A stretch of DNA of 64,000 nt from Methylotenera versatilis 7 (lineage in GTDB: Bacteria; Pseudomonadota; Gammaproteobacteria; Burkholderiales; Methylophilaceae): the NCBI RefSeq assembly GCF_000799165.1, contig NZ_JUGF01000002.1:1421954-1485953 (forward strand), in the 5' to 3' direction. Every line of letters begins with the position of its first letter. Within the stretch, counting starts at the first letter, position 1. Below, piece by piece: positions 54,445 through 64,000 of the stretch. The notes beneath the pieces were generated by a model. The model made no database searches and was not told the DNA's origin. It was given only the letters and a program-made list of their open reading frames with translations. A program made the translations under genes and the position numbers.

Positions 54445-54553
54445 AATGCTTTTATAGCATATTTATTCGTTAATAAGATGACAGAAACGCTTAATTAAAT
54501 ATGAATTAACAAAAATTATTAAGTCAAAAGCGATTTCAATTTAAATGCTTATG

Positions 54554-54581
54554 CTTGAAATAATTGACTGCAACCCAATAT
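54554..54581 (+). promoter_or_regulatory. Sigma-32-type heat-shock promoter before htpG
   Basis: -35 CTTGAAA at 54554-54560, a 13-bp spacer, and -10 CCCAATAT at 54574-54581. This fits the RpoH consensus (CTTGAAA N11-16 CCCATNT) and lies about 60 bp before the htpG ATG. Confidence 0.8.
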
Positions 54582-54641
54582 CTAATTATCGATAATTAAA
54601 ACAACAGACCAATTTAAAACTAAAAAATTAAGGATATTAAG

Positions 54642-56546
54642 ATGGCAGCAGAAAAGCCCGTATCAGAAAAATTAGCCTTTCAGGCAGAAGTAAAGCAATT
54701 ATTGCAGTTGATGATTCATTCCTTGTACAGCAACAAAGAGATTGTGCTGCGAGAACTCATTTCTAACGCATCGGATGCTGCTGATAAATTGCGTTTTGAA
54801 GCGCTTGCGGACGGCACGCTGTATGAAAATGATAGTGAGCTGAAAATTCAAATTGGCTTTGATAAAGCCAAACGTACTGTGACTATTTCAGATAATGGTA
54901 TCGGTATGAGTCGCGATGAAGTCATCGCCAATATCGGTACGATTGCAAAATCTGGCACAAAAGAGTTCTTTAATGCTTTAACGGGTGATCAGGCCAAAGA
55001 TGCGAATTTGATTGGTCAATTTGGTGTTGGTTTTTATTCCGCTTTTATTATTGCAGATAAAGTGACATTAACCACACGCCGTGCCGGCAGCGCTGATGCG
55101 GTTAAGTGGACAAGTACAGGCGAAGGCGACTACACGCTGGATGCGGTTAAGAAGGAATCGCGCGGTACGGAAATCACCCTGCATCTGCGTAAAGATGAAG
55201 ATGAATTTTTAAACGATTGGCAATTGAAGTCGATTGTGCGCAAATATTCAGACCATATCACCTTGCCGATTGTGATGCACAAATCGGAATGGAAAGAAGG
55301 TGAGGACGGTAAAGGTGGTGAGATGGTCACTACCGACGAACTGGAAACAATTAATAAGGCTTCCGCACTTTGGGCGCGTAGCAAAAATGATATTACGGCC
55401 GATGAGTATAACGAATTCTACAAGCACGTTTCGCATGATCATCAAGACCCGCTAGGCTATACGCACAGCCGTGTCGAAGGTAAGCAAGAGTATATTTCTT
55501 TGCTATATATTCCAGGCAAAGCGCCATTTGATTTATACGACAGAGAGCGTCGTCACGGCATTAAGTTGTATGTGAAACGTGTGTTTATTATGGAAGATGC
55601 GGAAAAGTTAATGCCGCAATACCTGCGTTTTGTGCGCGGTGTAATCGATTCAGCCGATTTGCCTTTGAACGTATCGCGTGAAATCCTGCAGGATAGTCGC
55701 GATGTGGATGCGATTAAAAATGGCTCGGTTAAAAAAGTGCTCGGTTTGCTGGAAGATTTAGCAAGAGATAGGCCAGAGGATTATGCTAAATTCTGGTCGG
55801 AATTTGGCCGCGTATTAAAAGAGGGGCCAGGTGAGGATTTTGCCAATAAAGATAAAATCGCTGGCTTACTAAGATTCGCCAGCACCAATGCTGATAATGA
55901 TACACAGAACGTTTCATTTGCCGATTACATTGGCCGTATGAAGCCTGAACAAGAAGCGATTTACTTTATTACTGCTGATACTTTTGCAGCGGCGCAACAT
56001 AGCCCTCATTTAGAAATTTTCCGCAAAAAAGGCATTGAAGTATTGCTGATGAGCGACAAGGTGGATGAATGGTTGTTGAGTAGCTTAACTGAGTTTGAAG
56101 GTAAAAAACTGCAATCAATTGCCAAAGGTGATTTGGATTTAGGTAAGTTGGAAGATGAGTCTGAAAAAGAGGCTAAAGCAAAAATTGAGGAAGAGGCGAA
56201 AAGCTTGATTGAACGCATTAAGACTTCATTAGGCGACACAGTAAAAGAAGTGCGTGTGACGCATCGCTTAACTGATTCGCCTGCTTGTCTGGTGGCAGGT
56301 GAGCATGACCTTTCGGGAAATCTGGCGCGTATTTTAAAAGCGGCAGGCCAAAACGCACCAGATAGCAAACCGGTATTAGAGGTGAACCCAGCGCATAAAT
56401 TGGTGAAACGATTAGAAGCAGAAACCGACGAGTCTAAATTTAAGGATTTAGCATACTTGGTATTTGATCAGGCCTTGCTAGCGGAGGGCGGCCAGTTAGA
56501 GGATCCAGCAAGTTTTGTACGCCGCATGAATAGCCTGCTGGTGTAG
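54642..56546 (+). CDS. htpG: Hsp90-family chaperone HtpG
   Basis: 634 residues. The GHKL nucleotide-binding site is in [21 protein letters not shown] near residues 31-51, [11 protein letters not shown] near 86-96 and [13 protein letters not shown] near 126-138. The middle and dimerisation domains are complete. A sigma-32-like promoter precedes it. The gene is monocistronic, with a terminator 28 bp after the stop. Confidence 0.97.
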   Translation: MAAEKPVSEKLAFQAEVKQLLQLMIHSLYSNKEIVLRELISNASDAADKLRFEALADGTLYENDSELKIQIGFDKAKRTVTISDNGIGMSRDEVIANIGTIAKSGTKEFFNALTGDQAKDANLIGQFGVGFYSAFIIADKVTLTTRRAGSADAVKWTSTGEGDYTLDAVKKESRGTEITLHLRKDEDEFLNDWQLKSIVRKYSDHITLPIVMHKSEWKEGEDGKGGEMVTTDELETINKASALWARSKNDITADEYNEFYKHVSHDHQDPLGYTHSRVEGKQEYISLLYIPGKAPFDLYDRERRHGIKLYVKRVFIMEDAEKLMPQYLRFVRGVIDSADLPLNVSREILQDSRDVDAIKNGSVKKVLGLLEDLARDRPEDYAKFWSEFGRVLKEGPGEDFANKDKIAGLLRFASTNADNDTQNVSFADYIGRMKPEQEAIYFITADTFAAAQHSPHLEIFRKKGIEVLLMSDKVDEWLLSSLTEFEGKKLQSIAKGDLDLGKLEDESEKEAKAKIEEEAKSLIERIKTSLGDTVKEVRVTHRLTDSPACLVAGEHDLSGNLARILKAAGQNAPDSKPVLEVNPAHKLVKRLEAETDESKFKDLAYLVFDQALLAEGGQLEDPASFVRRMNSLLV

Positions 56547-56574
56547 TCTTAATTTATTTTTATTTAGATTAAAA

Positions 56575-56608
56575 GCAAAAAGCCTGGTGTAAAAAGCAGG
56601 CTTTTTGC
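56575..56608 (+). terminator. Terminator after htpG
   Basis: GCAAAAAGCCTG and CAGGCTTTTTGC pair fully around a 10-nt loop. The T-run lies within the stem. Confidence 0.8.
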
Positions 56609-56701
56609 CAAGTAAACAATTCTTCACAAATGATTGGCTTGGTATTTGCTAAAATATATTTATCGGTAACTGTTAAGTATTCTTTAGAAAGCTACATTCG
56701 A

Positions 56702-59182
56702 ATGAAAAACACGACTAAACCCGCAAAAAAACAAGCCATTGTTTTGCCAAAGCTCACACCTGTTAAACAGGCTTTGCAGAATCATTTAATCTTCTCATGT
56801 TTCAAGACAGACAGGGCTTCCACGCCAAGAGACTGGTATCACACCGCTGCTTATACGGTACGCGATCATGTGGTTGAGCGTTGGGTTAGGACGGCAGCAT
56901 CTTATAATGATCAAGATCCCAAACGCGTTTATTACCTCTCATTAGAATTTTTAATTGGCCGCATGCTGACGAACGCTGCACTAAATTTGGGCATTAAAGA
57001 TGAGTTAAGTGACGGTTTAGAGGCATTAGGCCGCAACATGGAATCTGCAGCTGAAATGGAAAACGATGCTGCTTTAGGTAATGGTGGTTTGGGGCGTTTG
57101 GCTGCTTGCTTTTTAGATTCAATGGCGACAATGGATATACCGGCAACTGGCTACGGTATTCGTTATGAATATGGCATGTTTAAACAAGCGATTGAGCACG
57201 GACAACAAGTGGAGAACCCAGATAACTGGTTGCGCTACGGCAATGTGTGGGAGTTTCAACGGCCAGAAGCGGCTTACGATGTTAAGTTTTATGGGCATGT
57301 GGTGCCAGTCACCGATGAGCATGGTGTTAAACACCACCATTGGTGTAATCCTCAACATGTTGTGGCAATGGCTTACGATGTTCCTGTGCCAGGTTATGGT
57401 ACCGATACGGTTAATAATCTAAGGCTTTGGAGCGCAAAAGCAACTAAAGATTTTGATTTGCGTCAGTTTAACGATGGTAATTATGAGCAATCAGTAGAAG
57501 AGCGTACCGATTCAGAGACGATTTCAAAAGTCCTATATCCAAATGATGCGTCTGCATCGGGGCGCGAGTTACGTTTAAAACAGCAATACTTCTTTGTATC
57601 GGCTTCGATTCAAGATATTTTGCGCCGGTTTATCACGACACGTGATGTGAAAGCTGAAAAAGATTGGGCGGATTTACCCAATAAAATCGCCATTCAATTG
57701 AATGATACGCACCCGGCGATAGGTGTGGCTGAAATGATGCATCAGTTAGTCGATATTCACGGTTTGGCGTGGAATTTTGCCTGGAGTTTAGTGGTTAAGA
57801 TATTTGCTTACACCAATCATACCTTAATGCCAGAAGCCCTTGAAACTTGGTCTGTAGAACTTTTTGGTACTTTATTGCCACGTCATTTAGAGATTATCTA
57901 CGAAATTAATCAGCAGTTTATTACCATGGTGAATCATCACTTCCCCGGCGATACTGAGCTGATTCAGCGCGTTTCAATCATTGATGAAACGCATGGCCGT
58001 CGCGTGCGCATGGCACATTTGGCCGTGGTTGGTAGTCATACAGTCAATGGTGTGGCGGCTTTACACAGTGAACTATTGAAAACCACTCTATTTGCCGACT
58101 TTAATAAGATTTACCCGAACAAATTCACTAATGTGACCAATGGCATCACGCCGCGCCGTTGGCTGAATCAGGCCAATCCGCAGCTCGCTAGTTTGATTAC
58201 AAGAGCAATTGGCGATGGTTTTCAAAAAGATTTAACACAGCTGGCTAAGTTAACCCCTTTGGCCAATGATAAAGACTTCCGCAAAGCATTTCGTGCCGTA
58301 AAACATGATAATAAATTACGTTTGGCCCGCAAAATTGAAAGCTTAATAGATGTTAAGTTGAATCCGAACTCTCTATTTGATGTGCAGATTAAGCGTATTC
58401 ACGAATATAAACGTCAGCTACTAAATGTGTTGCATGTGATTACACTGTATAACCGCATTCGACATGGCGCAAAAGATATTACGCCGCGCACGGTAATTTT
58501 CGGAGGTAAAGCAGCGCCTGGTTATTGGATGGCCAAACTTATTATTCGACTTATCAATGATGTCGCCGCCATTGTCAATGACGATCCAGTAGTGGGCGAT
58601 AAACTTAAAGTGGTGTTTTATCCCAACTATGAAGTTTCTGCCGCTGAGATTTTATTCCCAGGTAGCGATTTGTCTGAGCAAATATCCACGGCAGGCACGG
58701 AGGCAAGTGGTACTGGTAATATGAAAATGGCGTTGAATGGTGCGTTGACGATTGGTACCTTGGATGGCGCTAATGTGGAAATTAAAGAAGAGGTCGGCGA
58801 CGACAATATCTTCATCTTTGGATTAACTACGCCGCAAGTGGCCGAAACTAAGGCAAGCGGTTATAACCCACGCGATTATTACCATCAAAACGCCGCTTTA
58901 AAAGAAGTGCTTGATATGATTGGTAGCGGATTCTTTTCGCTGGAAGAGCCAAGCCGCTATCAGGCAATTGTCGATAACTTACTCAATAATGACAATTACT
59001 TATTGCTTGCCGATTATGCTGATTATATTGCTTGCCAGGATGAAGTGGCAAAAGTGTATAAGGATCAAGAGGAGTGGTCGCGTCGCGCCATTTTAAATGT
59101 CGCGCGCATGGCAAAATTTTCTAGCGATAGAACGATCGGCGAATATGCTAATAATATATGGCAAGTGCAGTCATTAAAGTAA
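56702..59182 (+). CDS. glgP: Glycogen/maltodextrin phosphorylase
   Basis: PLP-dependent phosphorolysis of alpha-1,4-glucans to glucose-1-phosphate. About 826 residues from the ATG at 56702, which matches the usual length; the longer frame from 56630 would add an improbable membrane-like leader over the intergenic region. Conserved blocks are YYLSLEFLIGR near 78-88, ENDAALGNGGLGRLAACFLDSMAT, KRIHEYKRQLLN, and the PLP-lysine region EASGTGNMKMALNGALTIGTLDG. No other glycogen genes are in the window. Confidence 0.94.
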   Translation: MKNTTKPAKKQAIVLPKLTPVKQALQNHLIFSCFKTDRASTPRDWYHTAAYTVRDHVVERWVRTAASYNDQDPKRVYYLSLEFLIGRMLTNAALNLGIKDELSDGLEALGRNMESAAEMENDAALGNGGLGRLAACFLDSMATMDIPATGYGIRYEYGMFKQAIEHGQQVENPDNWLRYGNVWEFQRPEAAYDVKFYGHVVPVTDEHGVKHHHWCNPQHVVAMAYDVPVPGYGTDTVNNLRLWSAKATKDFDLRQFNDGNYEQSVEERTDSETISKVLYPNDASASGRELRLKQQYFFVSASIQDILRRFITTRDVKAEKDWADLPNKIAIQLNDTHPAIGVAEMMHQLVDIHGLAWNFAWSLVVKIFAYTNHTLMPEALETWSVELFGTLLPRHLEIIYEINQQFITMVNHHFPGDTELIQRVSIIDETHGRRVRMAHLAVVGSHTVNGVAALHSELLKTTLFADFNKIYPNKFTNVTNGITPRRWLNQANPQLASLITRAIGDGFQKDLTQLAKLTPLANDKDFRKAFRAVKHDNKLRLARKIESLIDVKLNPNSLFDVQIKRIHEYKRQLLNVLHVITLYNRIRHGAKDITPRTVIFGGKAAPGYWMAKLIIRLINDVAAIVNDDPVVGDKLKVVFYPNYEVSAAEILFPGSDLSEQISTAGTEASGTGNMKMALNGALTIGTLDGANVEIKEEVGDDNIFIFGLTTPQVAETKASGYNPRDYYHQNAALKEVLDMIGSGFFSLEEPSRYQAIVDNLLNNDNYLLLADYADYIACQDEVAKVYKDQEEWSRRAILNVARMAKFSSDRTIGEYANNIWQVQSLK

Positions 59183-59335
59183 GCATGGACGTTATACGAA
59201 AATAAATGAGGCCTTGAAATCTAGCCATTAAATTTAATTCAGTAAATCATCTCAACCATGCAGCGGTAAAGTAAACCCCAATGTAACTGTTTCGTTGTAT
59301 GATTTAGCCACAAAATTACAACGCTGAGGGAAGTC

Positions 59336-60019
59336 ATGAAAAAAATCATCCTAACAACATTGTTAACGTTGTTTGTTTCACAAGTTAATGCACTGGAAGT
59401 AAGTGATTTAAGTAACGATGAAGCCAGTAGTGGCTTAAAGGCGGCACTCATACAAGGTGCAGGACAAGCCGTGAGTAAACTTGGAGCAACAGATGGTTTT
59501 TTTGCTAACAAGCAAGTCAAAATACCTTTGCCGGAATCCATGCAAAAAGCCGAAAAAGCCATGCGCATGTTTGGCATGGGTAAACAGGCAGATGAGTTAG
59601 TGCTAAAAATGAATCGCGCCGCCGAAGCTGCGGTTCCGGAAGCCAAAGCGCTGTTAATTGATTCCGTTAAGAAAATGTCTTTAGCCGATGCAAAGACAAT
59701 ATTGACCGGTTCTGAAGATTCGGCCACGCAATATTTTAAAAAAACCACAGCATTGCCGATGGGTGAGAAATTTTTACCCATTGTGAAAAAAGCCACTGAA
59801 AATGTTCAACTCGCCCAGCAATATAATAAGTTTGCCGAAATGGGCAGTAAATACGGCTTGGTTAAAAAAGAAGATGCCAATTTAGAGCAATACGTTACCC
59901 AAAAAACATTGGATGGTGTGTATTTAATGATGGCGCAAGAAGAGGCTGCTATTCGCAAAAACCCGCTTGGTCAAGCCAGCAGTTTGATTAAAAAAGTATT
60001 CGGTGCAATTGGTAATTAA
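59336..60019 (+). CDS. DUF4197 exported protein
   Basis: 227 residues with a signal peptide (MKKIILTTLLTLFVSQVNA) and a helical mature domain. The conserved blocks SSGLKAALIQGAGQAVSKLG, VPEAKALLIDSVKKMSLADAKTILTG and TQYFKKTT are typical of DUF4197. It is probably a periplasmic helical protein of unknown function. AGGGAA lies 8 bp before the ATG. It lies alone, after glgP and before tRNA-fMet. Confidence 0.85.
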   Translation: MKKIILTTLLTLFVSQVNALEVSDLSNDEASSGLKAALIQGAGQAVSKLGATDGFFANKQVKIPLPESMQKAEKAMRMFGMGKQADELVLKMNRAAEAAVPEAKALLIDSVKKMSLADAKTILTGSEDSATQYFKKTTALPMGEKFLPIVKKATENVQLAQQYNKFAEMGSKYGLVKKEDANLEQYVTQKTLDGVYLMMAQEEAAIRKNPLGQASSLIKKVFGAIGN

Positions 60020-60135
60020 ATTAAACAGAATTAATCAGTAAGCTTAGCCCTTGTTCTATATGGATTTTCATATAGTTTGAAATGGTTTGGCGATTGTCTA
60101 TACGTATGAATCTTAGATGAAACGCTCAATACCGT

Positions 60136-60164
60136 TTGACACAAGGGTCTTGGCTTGCTATAGT
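60136..60164 (+). promoter_or_regulatory. Sigma-70 promoter for tRNA-fMet
   Basis: TTGACA at 60136, a 17-bp spacer and TATAGT at 60159, a near-consensus strong promoter about 34 bp before the tRNA. Confidence 0.85.
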
Positions 60165-60197
60165 CTCATTTCTCGGCGGTATGTACGCTGAATCGGA

Positions 60198-60274
60198 CGC
60201 GGGATGGAGCAGTCTGGCAGCTCGTCGGGCTCATAACCCGAAGGTCACAGGTTCAAATCCTGTTCCCGCAACCA
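60198..60274 (+). tRNA. Initiator tRNA-fMet (CAT)
   Basis: 77-nt cloverleaf. C1 is opposite A72 (CGCGGG against CCCGCA), the unpaired first pair unique to bacterial initiators. The anticodon stem ends in three G-C pairs (CGGGCTCATAACCCG). CCA is encoded. It lies about 60 bp upstream of the rRNA promoter but has its own promoter. Confidence 0.96.
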
Positions 60275-60335
60275 AAGAATTAAAGCCGCACTAAAATACA
60301 CCGTTAATATTAATTGGCAATCTTTAAAATTAGTG

Positions 60336-60363
60336 TTGACGTGGCATAAATGCTCTGTATAAT
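60336..60363 (+). promoter_or_regulatory. rRNA operon promoter
   Basis: TTGACG at 60336, a 16-bp spacer and TATAAT at 60358, followed by a GC-rich GCGCACC discriminator typical of stringently controlled rRNA promoters. The leader from about 60370 to 60758 carries boxA and the processing stem and holds no ORF. Confidence 0.9.
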
Positions 60364-60433
60364 GCGCACCTCGTTAACGCAAAGCGTGAAACGAAAAGCT
60401 CAAAAGTGACTCACTTTTTGTAGTGGATAAAAA

Positions 60434-60444
60434 GCTCTTTAACA
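60434..60444 (+). promoter_or_regulatory. rrn leader boxA antitermination site
   Basis: GCTCTTTAACA matches the boxA core (TGCTCTTTAACA) bound by NusB/NusE/SuhB. Confidence 0.85.
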
Positions 60445-60448
60445 AACT

Positions 60449-60466
60449 GAACGACTGATAAGTGTG
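60449..60466 (+). other. 16S precursor processing stem, 5' arm
   Basis: An 18-nt stretch starting GAACGACTG pairs perfectly with 62328-62345, forming the RNase III stem around 16S. Confidence 0.9.
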
Positions 60467-60758
60467 GGTGTTTGTGGTCAAGACACATTGACTTAGACGC
60501 AACGAATGCTTGGCTTCGGCCTTGAATGTTTTGTTGTTTGGTTTAAGTCAATACTCAAGATAACAAATGCTTACACTTAAATTTATGACAAGTATGTAAT
60601 AAGGCTTATTTAGCAATAAATAAGCAGTACACAAACCTTGACAATGAATTTGAGAAAAACAGCTCAACACATACTTAGAATTTCTCTAAGACATGATTGG
60701 GTTGCAAAGCAAAAAGCGAATACCACCTCGAAAGAGGAAAAAGTAATAGTCATACATT

Positions 60759-62301
<1,543 letters not shown>

Positions 62302-62327
62302 GAGAACAAACCTTGGTTGCAAACATT

Positions 62328-62345
62328 CACACTTATCAGTCGTTC
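62328..62345 (+). other. 16S precursor processing stem, 3' arm
   Basis: Exact reverse complement of 60449-60466, 30 nt past the 16S end. Confidence 0.9.
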
Positions 62346-62412
62346 GGCAGTAGCAACATCAAAAAAGATTGGCCAACATAGCAAAAGCAGCAATGTGATT
62401 GCTACCTTAACA

Positions 62413-62489
62413 GGGTCTGTAGCTCAGCTGGTTAGAGCACCGTCTTGATAAGGCGGGGGTCGATGGTTCGAGTCCATCCAGACCCACCA
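62413..62489 (+). tRNA. tRNA-Ile (GAT)
   Basis: 77-nt cloverleaf starting GGGTCTG with anticodon GAT in CTTGATAAG, the GGTTCGAGTCC T-loop and encoded CCA. Standard spacer tRNA of the rRNA operon. Confidence 0.97.
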
Positions 62490-62504
62490 GATTAAACCTC
62501 AAAT

Positions 62505-62580
62505 GGGGGATTAGCTCAGCTGGGAGAGCACCTGCTTTGCAAGCAGGGGGTCAACGGTTCGATCCCGTTATCCTCCACCA
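62505..62580 (+). tRNA. tRNA-Ala (TGC)
   Basis: 76-nt cloverleaf starting GGGGGAT with anticodon TGC in CTTTGCAAG and encoded CCA. It lies 15 bp after tRNA-Ile. Confidence 0.97.
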
Positions 62581-62663
62581 AACAATTTTGATGTTGTAAG
62601 TAAGCTAAGAAATTAGAAGCAAGCATTTAACAATGAGTGTTTACTTCTAGTTTTTAACTAGAC

Positions 62664-62675
62664 TGATCTTTAACA
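62664..62675 (+). promoter_or_regulatory. Second boxA before 23S
   Basis: TGATCTTTAACA, a boxA variant, in the tRNA-Ala to 23S spacer. The rest of the 62581-62972 spacer holds no ORF; it is AT-rich pre-23S leader. Confidence 0.7.
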
Positions 62676-62972
62676 AAATGGAAGAAGTAAAGTGAATGCA
62701 CATTATTGTGATGATATGTGTGTATTCAAAATGGGTAGTAATTGATTGCAAAATCGAAATATTTTGCTTCGTTTAGTTCCAGTTAGATAGTGTCGTAATT
62801 GATAGTAATATCGGTTACAACATGAAATAACCAAGAAATAAATGAAACAAAAAACCAGTTAATGTTGTACAACCTTGCAGCATTAACGAAGTAGCTTTAG
62901 AAAAAACTATAACGCATGTTCTCATGCATGATGATATCTGGATTTAAAAAGGGTTCAGGTGTTAACGTTATA

Positions 62973-64000
62973 GGATCAAGTGAATAAGTGCATATGGTGG
63001 ATGCCTTGGCGATTACAGGCGATGAAGGACGTGATAGCCTGCGTAAAGTTTCGGGGAGCTGGCAAATAAGCTTTGATCCGGAAATGTCCGAATGGGGAAA
63101 CCCACCCGCAAGGGTAACCGCTCCTGAATATATAGGGAGATGGTGGCGAACCGAGTGAACTGAAACATCTAAGTAGCTCGAGGAAAAGAAATCAACCGAG
63201 ATTCCGTAAGTAGTGGCGAGCGAACATGGAACAGCCTGTTATTTTTAGCATATGCGATAGTAGAACGGAATGGAAGTCCGGCCATAGAGGGTGATAGCCC
63301 CTTATACGAAATCCCGTGTGTGGAACTAGGGTAACGACAAGTAGGGCGGGCACGAGAAACCTTGTCTGAACATGGGGGGACCATCCTCCAAGGCTAAATA
63401 CTCGTAATCGACCGATAGTGAACCAGTACCGTGAGGGAAAGGCGAAAAGAACCCGGGAGGGGAGTGAAATAGATCCTGAAACCGTATGCATACAAACAGT
63501 GGGAGCGGACTTGTTCCGTGACTGCGTACCTTTTGTATAATGGGTCAGCGACTTACATTCAGTAGCAAGCTTAACCGATAGGGGAGGCGTAGCGAAAGCG
63601 AGTCCGAATAGGGCGTCTAGTTGCTGGGTGTAGACCCGAAACCAAGTGATCTATCCATGGCCAGGATGAAGGTGCCGTAACAGGTACTGGAGGTCCGAAC
63701 CCACAAATGTTGAAAAATTTGGGGATGAGCTGTGGATAGGGGTGAAAGGCTAAACAAACTTGGAAATAGCTGGTTCTCTCCGAAAACTATTTAGGTAGTG
63801 CCTCGTATCATTCTCGGGGTAGAGCACTGTTATGACTAGGGTTCATAAGAACTTACCAACTCATTGCAAACTCCGAATACTGAGAAATGCAATTACGGGA
63901 GACAGACCATGGGTGCTAACGTCCGTGGTCAAGAGGGAAACAACCCAGACCGACAGCTAAGGTCCCAAATGACGTGCTAAGTGGAAAACGAAGTGGGAAG
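62973..64000 (+). rRNA. rrl: 23S ribosomal RNA (5' third; cut by window edge)
   Basis: Starts near the AAGTGAATAAGTGCATATGG equivalent of the E. coli 23S 5' end and GGTGGATGCCTTGGCG. Conserved domain I and II segments (AGTAGTGGCGAGCGAAC, GAACCAGTACCGTGAGGGAA) follow. It continues past 64,000. The exact 5' base is approximate. Confidence 0.97.

Noticed and set aside
54470..54490. Single CTGTCAT on the minus strand upstream of ppx as a Pho box
   Set aside because: No second half-site at 11 bp.

Overview
The window looks like chromosome from a betaproteobacterium of the Methylophilaceae (Methylotenera-like). The support is the 16S sequence, the moderate-to-low GC content, and gene orders typical of Betaproteobacteria: ftsH-folP-glmM, iscR-nifS-iscS-iscU-iscA-hscBA-fdx, rpoE-rseA-rseB-degP-lepA-lepB-rnc-era-recO-pdxJ-acpS, and a 16S-Ile-Ala-23S rRNA operon. 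The family assignment is recalled from 16S and gene order and was not tested by alignment. Almost all of the sequence is core genome. One small accessory islet lies at about 27.05-29.05 kb.

Layout. 1-5.3 kb: ftsH (5' end cut by the window edge), folP, glmM, a VOC protein and a PAP2 phosphatase behind an FNR-like palindrome. 5.3-14.1 kb: a phosphate block with a secreted zinc phospholipase C, a divergent GT4 glycosyltransferase, pstS/pstCAB, a DUF47-pit pair and arsC. 14.1-19.3 kb: prfB (with its programmed frameshift), lysS, a porin with a Pho box, and a beta-carbonic anhydrase. 19.3-26.9 kb: the ISC iron-sulfur operon with two tandem cysteine desulfurases, iscR and cysE. 27-29.05 kb: a decayed type I secretion ABC gene, an unknown membrane protein, and a truncated RAYT transposase between inverted REP hairpins. 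29-37 kb: trmJ, suhB, mutS, slyD, a secreted nuclease and nadB. 37.2-49.3 kb: the sigma-E/envelope-stress and lepA-to-tcdA run. 49.5-54.4 kb: polyphosphate metabolism (ppk, sixA, a ribbon-helix-helix-like protein, ppx). 54.5-60 kb: htpG with a heat-shock promoter, glgP and a DUF4197 protein. 60.2-64 kb: tRNA-fMet and the rRNA operon, with 23S cut by the right edge.

The strongest theme is phosphate. Direct repeats of a CTGTCAT-like heptamer with an 11-bp period (Pho boxes) lie in front of the phospholipase C gene, the glycosyltransferase, pstS, pstC, DUF47-pit, the porin and ppk. Read together, this is a putative PhoB regulon covering outer-membrane entry, high- and low-affinity transport, polyphosphate storage and, most interestingly, a possible phospholipid-to-glycolipid remodelling pair (secreted Zn-PLC plus GT4 enzyme) sharing one divergent promoter region. 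phoB, phoR and phoU are not in the window.

Other regulatory signals visible by eye are two near-identical IscR type-1-like boxes (iscR and cysE promoters), a sigma-32-type promoter before htpG, a repeat/inverted-repeat candidate operator before the RHH gene, and rRNA boxA and RNase III stem elements. All functional calls come from motif and family recognition; no searches were run.
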